DNA from: Gemmatimonadota bacterium
Lineage (GTDB): Bacteria > Gemmatimonadota > Gemmatimonadetes > Gemmatimonadales > GWC2-71-9
Assembly: GCA_003223395.1 (NCBI GenBank)
Contig: QHUZ01000033.1
Span: 1-44,041 of the forward strand
Direction of reading: 5' to 3'
Length of the DNA: 44,041 bases
Positions within the stretch are counted from its first letter, which is position 1; every line of letters starts with the position of its first letter. This document shows, one piece after another, positions 1-7,007 of this stretch. Both the position numbers and the translations under genes were made by a program. The notes under the pieces were generated by a model. The model was not told the origin of the DNA. It saw only the letters and a list, made by a program, of their open reading frames with translations, and did not search any database.

Positions 1-814
1 CGCCGTCCTGATCATCGTGCCGGGCCTGCTGATCGCGGGCCTCTTGATCAACCAGGCGCAGGAAATCACGCAGACGGTGCTGCAGAGCCCGATCATCGAG
101 CGGATCCGCGGTCTGCAGATTCGCGGTATTCCGTTGGGCCCCCGTTTGGCCGAGGCGGGTGGGCAGATTGTGGCGGCCATCGGTTCGAGCGCATTCGGTC
201 TCGTCGGCACCGCCACGCGCCTGACGTTGAACCTCACGATCTCCTTTTTCGGCCTGTACTACGTCCTGAAGCATCCCGGGGATATGTTGCTCGACGCCCG
301 TCCCTACATCCCTTTCTCCGACGCGAACACCGAGAACCTTGGCAAGCGATTCAAGGACGTGACGGTGTCGACGGTGATCGGCACCGGCGTCGTTGCCGCG
401 CTCCAGGGTGCGCTGCTCGGCCTCGCGTTCGCGGTCGCCGGGCTGCCGAACGGTCTGTTCTGGGCCGTGGTCACGATGGCGTTCGCGATCCTGCCCGTCG
501 TGGGCAGCGGGATGATCTGGGGACCGGCGGCCGTCGTGCTGATCATGCAGGGCCGAGCGCTGGCGGGGGTGCTGCTGATCGTTTGGGGTGTGCTCGTTGT
601 GGGGAGCGTCGACAACTTCATCCGGCCGCTGATCTATCGCCGCTTCTCCGCGATCCACCCGCTGATCACCCTGATCGGCGCGATCGGTGGGGTCAGCTAC
701 TTCGGACTGCTCGGCCTGCTCGTCGGCCCCCTGGCGTTGAGCTATTTCTTCGAGCTGATCCGGATGTATCGCGAGGAGTACCTCGAGCAGGAGGTGGCGA
801 AGTCGCGTAAATGA
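1..814 (+). CDS. AI-2E family (PerM/YdiK-type) membrane transporter, 5'-truncated by window edge
   Basis: The reading frame is open from base 2, so the gene begins outside the window; about 270 C-terminal residues are visible. They are very hydrophobic, with several transmembrane stretches, including a Gly/Leu/Val-rich segment near residues 125-190. The conserved C-terminal block with IRPLIYRRFSAIHPL followed by GGVSYFGLLGLLVGPL is typical of the AI-2E/PerM exporter family (PF01594). Members are polytopic inner-membrane proteins; the substrate varies and cannot be told from sequence. The protein ends in a short charged cytoplasmic tail. No partner gene is close by: the next 190 bp are repeats and a possible cassette remnant. 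Confidence 0.88.
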   Translation, partial: AVLIIVPGLLIAGLLINQAQEITQTVLQSPIIERIRGLQIRGIPLGPRLAEAGGQIVAAIGSSAFGLVGTATRLTLNLTISFFGLYYVLKHPGDMLLDARPYIPFSDANTENLGKRFKDVTVSTVIGTGVVAALQGALLGLAFAVAGLPNGLFWAVVTMAFAILPVVGSGMIWGPAAVVLIMQGRALAGVLLIVWGVLVVGSVDNFIRPLIYRRFSAIHPLITLIGAIGGVSYFGLLGLLVGPLALSYFFELIRMYREEYLEQEVAKSRK

Positions 815-846
815 CGGACTGACGGCCGCGACGGCCGGACGGCCCC
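812..846. repeat. GACGGCC-type short tandem repeat
   Basis: Just after the permease stop codon the sequence reads as degenerate tandem copies of a 7-9 nt unit built on GACGGCC. The same core recurs in other arrays in this window (20035-20072 and 30731-30762). It is too GC-rich and lacks the T-tract for a confident terminator call, but it could form weak stems. Confidence 0.55.
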
Positions 847-865
847 GCCGAGGGACCGCTGCGAT

Positions 866-964
866 ATGCCACTCTACAACGCTCTGCTCGATGAACTCGA
901 CGGGATTCCTGGAACGTGGCACGAGCAGGTGCTAAGGGCGGGGTCCGGTGCGCGTGCTGTCTAA
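866..964 (+). CDS. possible 32-aa peptide ORF
   Basis: An ATG-initiated frame of 32 codons (begins MPLYNALLDELDG) ends at a TAA that lies inside the attC-like motif at 959-988. Stop codons overlapping the attC 5' core are usual for integron gene cassettes, so this could be the tail of a former cassette gene. There is no good ribosome binding site, no recognisable domain and no support beyond position. It may be non-coding. Confidence 0.2.
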   Translation: MPLYNALLDELDGIPGTWHEQVLRAGSGARAV

Positions 965-988
965 CAAGCGCTTGAAGCTGACGGCCGC
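959..988 (+). other. half attC-like site (integron cassette recombination-site remnant)
   Basis: The segment starts GTCTAACAAGCGCTTGAAGC and continues TGACGGCCGC. This matches the usual left half (R''/L'' side) of integron attC sites of the TCTAACAA...TTGAAGC...GACGGC type. I cannot find the matching right half (GCGGC...GCTTAA...GTTAGAC) downstream, so it is a truncated site or a chance match. It sits 18 bp before a small lipoprotein gene, where a cassette ORF would start. Confidence 0.4.
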
Positions 989-1006
989 TTCCTACAAGGC
1001 AATGCA

Positions 1007-1498
1007 ATGACTCACCGGTTCCGCATCTCCTGCGTTTCGATTGTAATGATCGCGCTCCCGCTCTTTGGTTGCGAACCGCGGCCCCGCGGCCTCAATGACT
1101 TCGTGGGCGCTTGGTCCGCAGAGTTCTCGCACCGTCCCCTCACGCAGGTTGTGTACGGCACCATTGTCTTCGATAGCGTCGCGACGCTGCCACGCGGCGA
1201 GCTCCGTCTTTTGGGGACCCTCCACTTGGATTCGGCGAGGGAACACGGGCAGAAGGACCTGATCGTCGCGCTGCTTGGCGGCCCTGATGGTTGCCTGCAG
1301 TTGTCGGGACCTGTGATCGCCTACGAGAGGAGTGACGCTATTCTAGAGATCGATTTCACGCCTGGAGCGGCCGACTGTGGACTGGTAAGTCAGGTGTCAG
1401 CGGCGACGCTGACGGGACGCTGGCAAGAACCGTCGTTTGTGGGGACGCGCGCCCAAGGAGAACTCCGGCTACTGAAGCTGACGGCGCGCGTAGATTGA
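1007..1498 (+). CDS. small predicted lipoprotein of unknown function
   Basis: A 163-residue product with a short basic N-terminus, a hydrophobic core (residues 8-19) and a lipobox-like LFGC at about residues 19-22. This indicates export and lipidation at the cell envelope. The mature part is rich in short beta-prone stretches (VVYGTIVFDSVATLPRGELRLLGTLHLD) and contains two further cysteines, but I recognise no named family. Secreted beta-strand-rich lipoproteins like this are common orphan genes in environmental bacteria. The ATG at 1007 is chosen because it places the signal peptide correctly. The pseudogene at 1502 follows after 3 nt. Confidence 0.6.
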   Translation: MTHRFRISCVSIVMIALPLFGCEPRPRGLNDFVGAWSAEFSHRPLTQVVYGTIVFDSVATLPRGELRLLGTLHLDSAREHGQKDLIVALLGGPDGCLQLSGPVIAYERSDAILEIDFTPGAADCGLVSQVSAATLTGRWQEPSFVGTRAQGELRLLKLTARVD

Positions 1499-1501
1499 GG
1501 A

Positions 1502-2498
1502 GTGAATTCTTCCTCGCAACGCGCCCGCGCCCTAGCCGCAATCACCCTCCTCATTGCTGCATCAGCCTCGGCGCAGGGCTCGTCCGCGTCCGACAGTGCG
1601 ATGACGCTCAACCGCGCCGGAGACCGGGCAGGTGCAGCGGACTTGGCGCGTCGCTCCCTCGCCTCGACACAGCGCGGATCCCGCGCCGAAACCTGTCGCC
1701 TGCGGGTAATGCTCGCCTACGCGGAAATGCAGCTTGCCCATCGAGACACCGCCAACGCCCTGCTCTCCAAAGCCGATTCTACCTGCGAAGCCACCACCGC
1801 CAAGATGGAGATGGCACACGATCTGGCGTCGTTGCATCAAGACCTGGCCAGCCGCGCCGGGCCACGCGCGTCGCCGAGCGCCGATGGATCGTGGGCAACG
1901 GCCGATCCTCGCAATCTCGGTCTCGATGTTCTCGCGCTCGAACGGCATTTGCGTATCTGCGAGAGGACCGGGGCGGACGCCTGCCTGGTGGTGTATCGCG
2001 ATACGATCGTCCAAGAGTGGTATTCACCACGCTATCGCGAACCGATGTACGCGATGTCGTCCACAAAGTCGATACCCGCCGTGTTAGTTGGTATGCTCCT
2101 GGACGAGCGAAGGCTGGGGAGCGTCGACGACCGCGTCTGCACCTACATTCGCAGCTGGTGCGACGGTATTCGAGGTCATGTCACCGTACGCCATCTCCTC
2201 AGCATGACTTCAGGGCTTCCCCGGATGTACGCAAATGGTGTTGGTTACACGAGTGACAAGGACGAATTCGTCGAGGATTTGATTCCGACGAATGAGCCGG
2301 GCACTTCGTGGGCGTACAGCCATGAAGGGGCACAACGCCATGCACGTCCATCTCGATACCGATGTGCACATCCTGCCGGATCTCGCTTTGGTGGTGGTTC
2401 GAATGCAGACAAGGCCTTTTGCCGGCGTGCCTGAGGGGACGTACGAGCGCGAAGCTGTTCCTCTATATAGAGAATTCGTGGCGCGTGATGCTCGGTGA
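1502..2498 (+). pseudogene. serine hydrolase (beta-lactamase/PBP4-like), internally deleted and frameshifted
   Basis: A GTG start gives a signal peptide (LAAITLLIAASASAQG) and a helical, TPR-like region, then a beta-lactamase-related domain. That domain shows the nucleophile motif SSTK (SxxK) in AMSSTKSIP and the blocks HLLSMTSGLPR and WAYSHEGAQ, where families usually have YxN. Immediately after YSHEGAQ the frame diverges into Arg/Ala-rich nonsense ending at 2434. The expected C-terminal strand (HVHLDTDVHILPDLALVVVRMQ) resumes in another frame (about 2331-2498). The roughly 60-100 residues normally between these blocks, including the KTG-like motif, are missing. I infer a deletion that also shifted the frame; the product is almost certainly not an active hydrolase. 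Confidence 0.75.
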
Positions 2499-3078
2499 CA
2501 AGCGCGATCCGTTAGGCGGCCCCATTTCATTGGTGCGAAGGGTTGTGCTCGGCTCGGCACTAGCATGTGCAGGTACTGCGTGCGCGACCTCGCCGAGCTC
2601 GACCGGCCGGCACGTCTGGACGATGCAGTCGTCTGAGAGTGGCCGGGTCGTGCATCTCGACTCGGCCGTCGTCGGAGAATGGCAGATCTGTTTTTGGTAT
2701 GACAGCCTCACTCTCCAAACGCGTCACCCCCGTCCCAACCCGCACTGCGGTGCCTTACGCGTCACGGGGCAGGCGGCGCAGTTCGTGGCAGTCGACGCGT
2801 CGTTCTCTGGCTTCATCGTCCGCTTCTCACGATCTACTGTCCCGCCGTGCGCACGGACCGGCTTGCCGAACGAGAGACAAGGTACGCTCATCCCAGACTT
2901 TTACGGTGTGTCGGTCCATCTGGAGCTGCCGGCCTTCCAGTTCTGGTCTGGGGAATCTGATTACGTGGCAGCCACTGGCAGCGTGCGCGGTGACTCGCTC
3001 GTGGGTAAATGGATGAGCCGTGATAGTACATGCGCTGGTGATGGCGACGAATTGTTCGTGATGTCGCCGCGACATTAG
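2488..3078 (+). CDS. small predicted exported protein or lipoprotein
   Basis: About 196 residues from ATG 2488. GTG 2533 is an equally plausible start that puts the hydrophobic segment VVLGSALACAGTACATS at the N-terminus. That segment looks like a signal peptide with a cysteine suitable for lipidation, although neither candidate lipobox is ideal. The mature part has paired cysteines (ICFWYD, PHCGALRV, PPCARTG, STCAGDGDE) and beta-strand-like blocks, and ends in a block GDSLVGKWMSRDSTCAGDGDE recalling small lipocalin-like orphan lipoproteins. No family assignment is possible. The N-terminus overlaps the end of the decayed serine hydrolase by 11 bp if the first start is used. Confidence 0.45.
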   Translation: MLGDKRDPLGGPISLVRRVVLGSALACAGTACATSPSSTGRHVWTMQSSESGRVVHLDSAVVGEWQICFWYDSLTLQTRHPRPNPHCGALRVTGQAAQFVAVDASFSGFIVRFSRSTVPPCARTGLPNERQGTLIPDFYGVSVHLELPAFQFWSGESDYVAATGSVRGDSLVGKWMSRDSTCAGDGDELFVMSPRH

Positions 3079-3178
3079 AATGTCTGTAGGTGTTGACCTG
3101 TATGGGGGCATCGCCCTCTTCCGCTCTTCCGTCCGTCGCCCGATTTTGGGGCACCACTCAGGATCCCTCGGAGGTCCT

Positions 3179-3631
3179 ATGCGCATCCTCACCGTCCCGG
3201 CGTGCCTCGTGCTCATGGCCGCCCCACTGCACTCCCAGGCCACGCCAAGCGCGCGGCACTGGGGCCTGGCCCCCGCGGTCTTCCCCCCGGGCGCGAGGAT
3301 GGCCGTGGTGAGCGGTGACCCCGGTAAGGCGGGGCCGTTCACAGTCGAGCTGGCCTTCCCAGCCGGCTACAAGATCCCGCCGCACTTCCATCCCACCACC
3401 GAGACGGTCACGGTCAAGAAAGGGACCCTCCTCGTCGGCATGGGCGATACGTTCGATGCCTCGAAGACCAAGCCGATGCAGGCTGGCGACTCGGGGTCCA
3501 TCCCGGCCAACGCGCACCACTTCGCCGCCGCCAAGGGTGCGACCTTCATTACGGTGAGCGCGATGGGTCCATTTGCCATGACGTACGTCCACCCAGCCGA
3601 CCATCCTCAAAAGCCGGCCGCCAAGCCGTAG
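3179..3631 (+). CDS. secreted cupin-domain protein
   Basis: The start is fixed by a strong ribosome site (GGAGGT) 6 nt before ATG 3179 and by a clean signal peptide (MRILTVPACLVLMAAPLHSQA). The 150-residue product is a single cupin. Motif 1 is PPHFHPTTETVTVKKGTLL, giving two His and one Glu metal ligands; motif 2 includes PANAHHFAAAKGATFI with further His. Such proteins bind a divalent metal and act as small enzymes or sensors in the periplasm; the substrate is unknown. Similar cupins are often annotated as DUF4437 or general cupins. The gene appears monocistronic. Confidence 0.75.
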   Translation: MRILTVPACLVLMAAPLHSQATPSARHWGLAPAVFPPGARMAVVSGDPGKAGPFTVELAFPAGYKIPPHFHPTTETVTVKKGTLLVGMGDTFDASKTKPMQAGDSGSIPANAHHFAAAKGATFITVSAMGPFAMTYVHPADHPQKPAAKP

Positions 3632-3742
3632 CCTGTGTGCATCGAAGTCATGGTCAGAACCCGCGGGGCAGTCCGCATGATTCCGTAGAGGAGTGATAGA
3701 ATTCCATCTGGAGATCACTCGAATCTGGGGCAAGGACGCCAC

Positions 3743-3988
3743 ATGGAACCTGCTGTCTTTCTCGCTGCACTCCTCATATTCGTAGGGATCCCCGCATTCA
3801 CCGTCCTCAGGATCGCGCGGCTTCGTGCCGCTCGCGGTCAACCATCAGAAGACACGACCGCGCGGCTCGAGGAGCTCGAGAGCCGCGTACAAGAGCTCGA
3901 GCAACAGCAAGCCGAAGTTCAGGAACGGCTCGATTTTGCGGAACGTATGCTCAGCAAGGCACGGGAAGAGCGGCGCATTGGCGGCTAG
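3743..3988 (+). CDS. small single-pass membrane protein with coiled coil (PspB-like shape)
   Basis: An 81-residue protein: one N-terminal membrane span (residues 4-23), a short basic linker, then a strongly heptad-patterned helix (ARLEELESRVQELEQQQAEVQERLDFAERML). The size and order match phage-shock protein B and similar envelope-stress adaptors, but identity is too low to name it. AAGGA lies 7 nt before the ATG. The next gene probably starts at a TTG inside its last codons (3978), so the two are likely translationally coupled. Confidence 0.62.
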   Translation: MEPAVFLAALLIFVGIPAFTVLRIARLRAARGQPSEDTTARLEELESRVQELEQQQAEVQERLDFAERMLSKAREERRIGG

Positions 3989-4625
3989 TCGGCTGGTTGC
4001 GCTCGCGCTGTGTGCCGCCGCAAGCGGCGATGTCCTCAGCGCGCAGAGCCGACTCGGCGTCTTTGCCGCGGATACGAACGTCGGGCGCGCAACAGGTTCC
4101 ACGTCTTACGACCCGCAGCAGCAGGCGTATGTGATCGCGGGCTCGGGTCAAAACATGTGGGATACCCGCGACGATTTTCATTTCGTCTGGAAACGGGTCA
4201 GCGGCAACTTCATCGTCTCCACGCGGGCACGCTTCCTGGGCACGGGCGTCGAGGCGCATCGGAAGATCGGCTGGACGATTCGGCCATCGCTCGAACCAGG
4301 CAGCGCCCATGTGACCGCGGCGCTGCACGGCAATGGCTTGATGTCGCTCCAGTTCCGTCGCAAGCCCGGCGCGATAACGGAAGAGGAGAAGTCGGCGGAC
4401 AGCTTGCCGGACGGGGCCATCATCCGGCTCGAGCGGCGCGATGGCGTCTATGTCCTGTCGGTGGCGCAAGTCGGCGACACGTTCGTCACGCAGCGACTCG
4501 CCGGCGTTACACTCCCGGATACCGTCTACGTCGGTCTGTTCGTGTGCTCGCACAACGCCACCGTCACCGAGCGCGCCGCATTTCGCAACGTCCACATCGC
4601 GAGGCCGACGAGGCAGTCGCGGTAA
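3978..4625 (+). CDS. exported protein with concanavalin-like (DUF1349/laminin-G-like) domain
   Basis: The likely start is TTG 3978, which gives a signal peptide (AASRLVALALCAAASGDVLSAQ) and overlaps the upstream gene by 11 bp. The frame remains open further upstream without a better start. The mature domain (about 190 residues) has the pattern GSGQNMWDTRDDFHFVWKRVSGNFIVSTRARF, then HRKIGWTIRPSLEPGSAHVTAALHGNG and a closing VYVGLFVCSHN. This is the beta-sandwich layout of DUF1349/DUF1080-type domains that often precede TolB-like propellers. Here the domain stands alone. Carbohydrate or surface binding is an inference. Confidence 0.6.
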   Translation: MAASRLVALALCAAASGDVLSAQSRLGVFAADTNVGRATGSTSYDPQQQAYVIAGSGQNMWDTRDDFHFVWKRVSGNFIVSTRARFLGTGVEAHRKIGWTIRPSLEPGSAHVTAALHGNGLMSLQFRRKPGAITEEEKSADSLPDGAIIRLERRDGVYVLSVAQVGDTFVTQRLAGVTLPDTVYVGLFVCSHNATVTERAAFRNVHIARPTRQSR

Positions 4626-4710
4626 CGTGGTTACGCACGTGAACGCATTCTTGCTGGCGGCTGAGGCCGGCACCATAACAACCCCCTACGTTTGACACTG
4701 GGAGGACTCG

Positions 4711-4896
4711 ATGCCCACTCGTCTGCGAGTCTTCTACTCGCTGCTGACAGGTGCGCTGCTCTTCATTCCGGTCGTCGCGCTCTACAGTGAGCTGGCGAAG
4801 CGCTCCGACATCTGGTGGACGCCGCCTCCGAGCGCCCTGTCGTTCGCCACCGGGCGCCTTGCCTATCGTGGTGAGCGCCCAGCGGTCACGCCCTGA
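4711..4896 (+). CDS. 61-aa small membrane protein, probably C-terminally truncated
   Basis: A good GGGAGGA site 6 nt upstream supports the ATG. The protein has one transmembrane segment (about residues 9-26) followed by SELAKRSDIWWTPPPSALSF, then a short tail without structure. The WWTP block resembles the start of longer orphan membrane proteins, and the abrupt ending directly before a gene fragment suggests truncation. Function unknown. Confidence 0.45.
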   Translation: MPTRLRVFYSLLTGALLFIPVVALYSELAKRSDIWWTPPPSALSFATGRLAYRGERPAVTP

Positions 4897-5112
4897 GAAA
4901 GGCACCTACGCCTCTCCGTGAAAGAGCCGGCCAAGCTGGACATCCACGGACAGTCCGGCCCGAACGCGGGACGCACGATCCCCGCGATCTTCGAAGTCTC
5001 CGACGAGCAGCTCACCATCGGCTATCAGCTCGGCGCGGGAGAACGCCCGAGCGAATTCGCGTCGGCGAGAGGCGAGCAGATTCTGATCGTCAACTACAAA
5101 CGCGTGCACTGA
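4897..5112 (+). pseudogene. C-terminal fragment of a TIGR03067-domain protein
   Basis: From about 4918 the frame encodes PAKLDIHGQSGPNAGRTIP, then IFEVSDEQLTIGYQLG and RPSEFASARGEQILIVNYKR. This is the characteristic C-terminal half of the TIGR03067 family (pattern PK-IDL...G..L.GIYE..GD.LKICY...G..RP..F). The N-terminal half is missing and no proper start exists. The preceding codons KGTYASP look homologous but lie in another frame (4898-4918), implying a one-base indel. I read this as a decayed gene. Confidence 0.6.
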
Positions 5113-5134
5113 GCGCTCTAGGCTCAGCGCCGAG

Positions 5135-6427
5135 TCAGGGACGGCTCCGCCAATACAGAAACGCCGGGATTCCAAGTCCGATGAGCCCGGCGCCAATCGC
5201 CGCGTTGCGGGGGTTGGAAATGATGGAGCTGAAGACGACGTACGCCGCGGCGAGAACGAAAATAGCAACCGTCACGGGATAGGCGGGAACGCGAAAGCCA
5301 GGCGTTGAACTCTGATCACGTTGTCGGTAGACGAAAAGTGCCGCCGCCGTCAAGCCAAAGAAGATCCAGTCCCCGAACGTTACGAAATCCACGAGCTGCC
5401 CGAACGTTCCCGTCAGGGTCAACAGCACGGCGAAGGCGGCGAGGGCGACGATGGCAATCGTCGGTGTCTGGTACGCGGGATGCAGGACGGCGAAGCGACG
5501 AAAGAACACGCCGTCGGCGGCCATCGCCTGCAGCACGCGCGGCGTCACGAGAATCACGAGGTTCAGAAATCCAAACGTGGAAATCGCGATCCCCGCCGCG
5601 ATGACCTTCCCGCCGACCGGACCCAGCAACGCCTCCATCGTGTCCGCCGCCGGAGCGGTGCTTTGCGCCAGGCCCTCGATGCCGAGCACCCGCAGATAGG
5701 CGACGTTGGTGAGCAGGTACACGGTCACCACGATCGCGACGCCCCACAGCAGCGCTTTTGGCAGGTTTTTTTCCGGATCGACGATCTCTTCGGCGATGAA
5801 ATTCGTTTGTTGCCAACCGCCGTACGTAAACAGGATGGGTACGAGCGCAGGGCCAAGGGCGGCGAGGTGAGGCGGCGGCGAAGGGGCGGCGAGGGGCGGC
5901 GAGGGCGCTGCGAGGAGCACACCCGCGCCGACGAGCACCGTCAAACCCGCGAGCTTGAGAACAGTGAAGATGTTCTGTGTCACTGCAGCTGGTCGCACCC
6001 CGACATAATTGATAGCCGTTAGGAAGACGATTGCTGCGACGGCGAGCGGTACGGAGTACGTGTGCGCCAGCCCCGCCAGCGCCAGCGTGTAGTCGGCGAA
6101 CGTCACCGCCACGGCGGCGATCGCGCCCGTCGCGATGACCAGCACCAGCGTCCAGCCGTACAGAAATGCCGGCAGCGGGCCGAACGTCTCGCGCAGGTAG
6201 ACGTACCCGCCGCCGGCGCGAGGACGCCGCTGGCCGAGCTCGCCCCAGCAAAACGCGCCGATCAATGCGACAACGCCACCGATGACCCACGCCACCAATA
6301 CCAGCCCCGGTGAGCGCAGCCGCTCGGCGACGGTAGCAGGCGTACGGAAAATCCCGCCACCGATGATGCCGCCCACCACGGCCATCGTGCCGGAGAACAG
6401 GCCCAGACGACGAGCGTAGGATGTCAT
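5135..6427 (-). CDS. APC-superfamily amino acid permease
   Basis: A roughly 430-residue, 12-helix membrane protein. Its first helix carries the APC signature GTMAVVGGIIGGGIFRTPA (an unwound glycine-rich helix 1), and helix 6-7 has FTYGGWQQTNFIAEEIVDPEKNLPKAL, the usual substrate-site and loop block of this superfamily. It probably imports an amino acid or related amine in symport; the substrate is not predictable. I prefer ATG 6427 (MTSYARRLGLFSGT) over an in-frame ATG at 6457 that lies inside a palindromic repeat. It is divergent from the iorAB-like genes. Confidence 0.87.
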   Translation of the reverse strand: MTSYARRLGLFSGTMAVVGGIIGGGIFRTPATVAERLRSPGLVLVAWVIGGVVALIGAFCWGELGQRRPRAGGGYVYLRETFGPLPAFLYGWTLVLVIATGAIAAVAVTFADYTLALAGLAHTYSVPLAVAAIVFLTAINYVGVRPAAVTQNIFTVLKLAGLTVLVGAGVLLAAPSPPLAAPSPPPHLAALGPALVPILFTYGGWQQTNFIAEEIVDPEKNLPKALLWGVAIVVTVYLLTNVAYLRVLGIEGLAQSTAPAADTMEALLGPVGGKVIAAGIAISTFGFLNLVILVTPRVLQAMAADGVFFRRFAVLHPAYQTPTIAIVALAAFAVLLTLTGTFGQLVDFVTFGDWIFFGLTAAALFVYRQRDQSSTPGFRVPAYPVTVAIFVLAAAYVVFSSIISNPRNAAIGAGLIGLGIPAFLYWRSRP

Positions 6428-6442
6428 TGAGGTGGGAATAAT

Positions 6443-6470
6443 GTAGGGGCGCAGCATGCTGCGCCCCTAC
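6443..6470. repeat. 28-bp perfect palindromic dispersed repeat (GTAGGGGCGCAGCA and its complement)
   Basis: The element is the 14-mer GTAGGGGCGCAGCA followed directly by its exact reverse complement. A 26/28 match lies at 11513-11540 inside the sigma factor gene. It falls between the divergent permease and iorAB-like genes and reaches into the permease leader. In form it is a REP-like palindrome; mobility is inferred from the second copy only. Confidence 0.85.
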
Positions 6471-6551
6471 CCCACGCTACCATACGCCTGACTAGCGTCT
6501 TTCGGCTCCGGCCGCCACGTTACACGCGACTCTCCTCTTCGAGATCAGCCT

Positions 6552-7007
6552 ATGCCCGCCTACTCTCTCCTGGTGAATGGCCGCCGCCGTACTGTCGAGG
6601 TCGCCGCGAGCACGCCGCTGCTCTGGGTGCTGCGCGACAATCTCGGACTCACGGGGACAAAGTTTGGATGCGGCATCGCTCAGTGCGGTGCCTGCACCGT
6701 GCACCTGGGCGGTGACGCGGTGCGATCGTGCGTGCTCCCCGTTTCCGCGGTCGGCACACGGCCCGTCATCACGATCGAAGGCCTGAGTCCCACATCCACG
6801 CACCGCGTGCAGAAGGCATGGATCGCCGAGGACGTGCCACAGTGCGGCTACTGCCAGTCGGGGCAGCTCATGGCCGCGGCGGCACTGCTGCGCCGCACGG
6901 CGCAGCCGACGGACGCCGACATCGATGCGGCGATGAGCAACATCTGCCGCTGCGGAACCTACCAGCGGATCCGGGCCGCGATCCACCGCGCGGCGAAGGA
7001 GGCCTGA
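6552..7007 (+). CDS. iorA: (2Fe-2S)-binding small subunit of IorAB-type molybdenum hydroxylase
   Basis: A 151-residue protein with the two-cluster layout of xanthine-oxidase-family small subunits. A plant-ferredoxin-like motif [13 protein letters not shown] at about residues 38-50 is followed by a helical C-domain with [10 protein letters not shown] (about 98-107) and [11 protein letters not shown] (about 135-145). It passes electrons from the molybdenum subunit encoded next. It has no FAD-subunit partner here, which favours the isoquinoline 1-oxidoreductase/aldehyde-oxidase type, where electrons leave to a cytochrome or another acceptor. Its TGA overlaps the ATG of the large subunit (TGATG), and the AAGGAGG for that gene lies in its last codons. 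Confidence 0.85.
   Translation: MPAYSLLVNGRRRTVEVAASTPLLWVLRDNLGLTGTKFGCGIAQCGACTVHLGGDAVRSCVLPVSAVGTRPVITIEGLSPTSTHRVQKAWIAEDVPQCGYCQSGQLMAAAALLRRTAQPTDADIDAAMSNICRCGTYQRIRAAIHRAAKEA

Noticed and set aside
1472-1490. Second attC-like piece (CTGAAGCTGACGGCGCGCG)
   Set aside because: It lies in frame in the end of a coding sequence (LLKLTARVD) and lacks the TAAC core.
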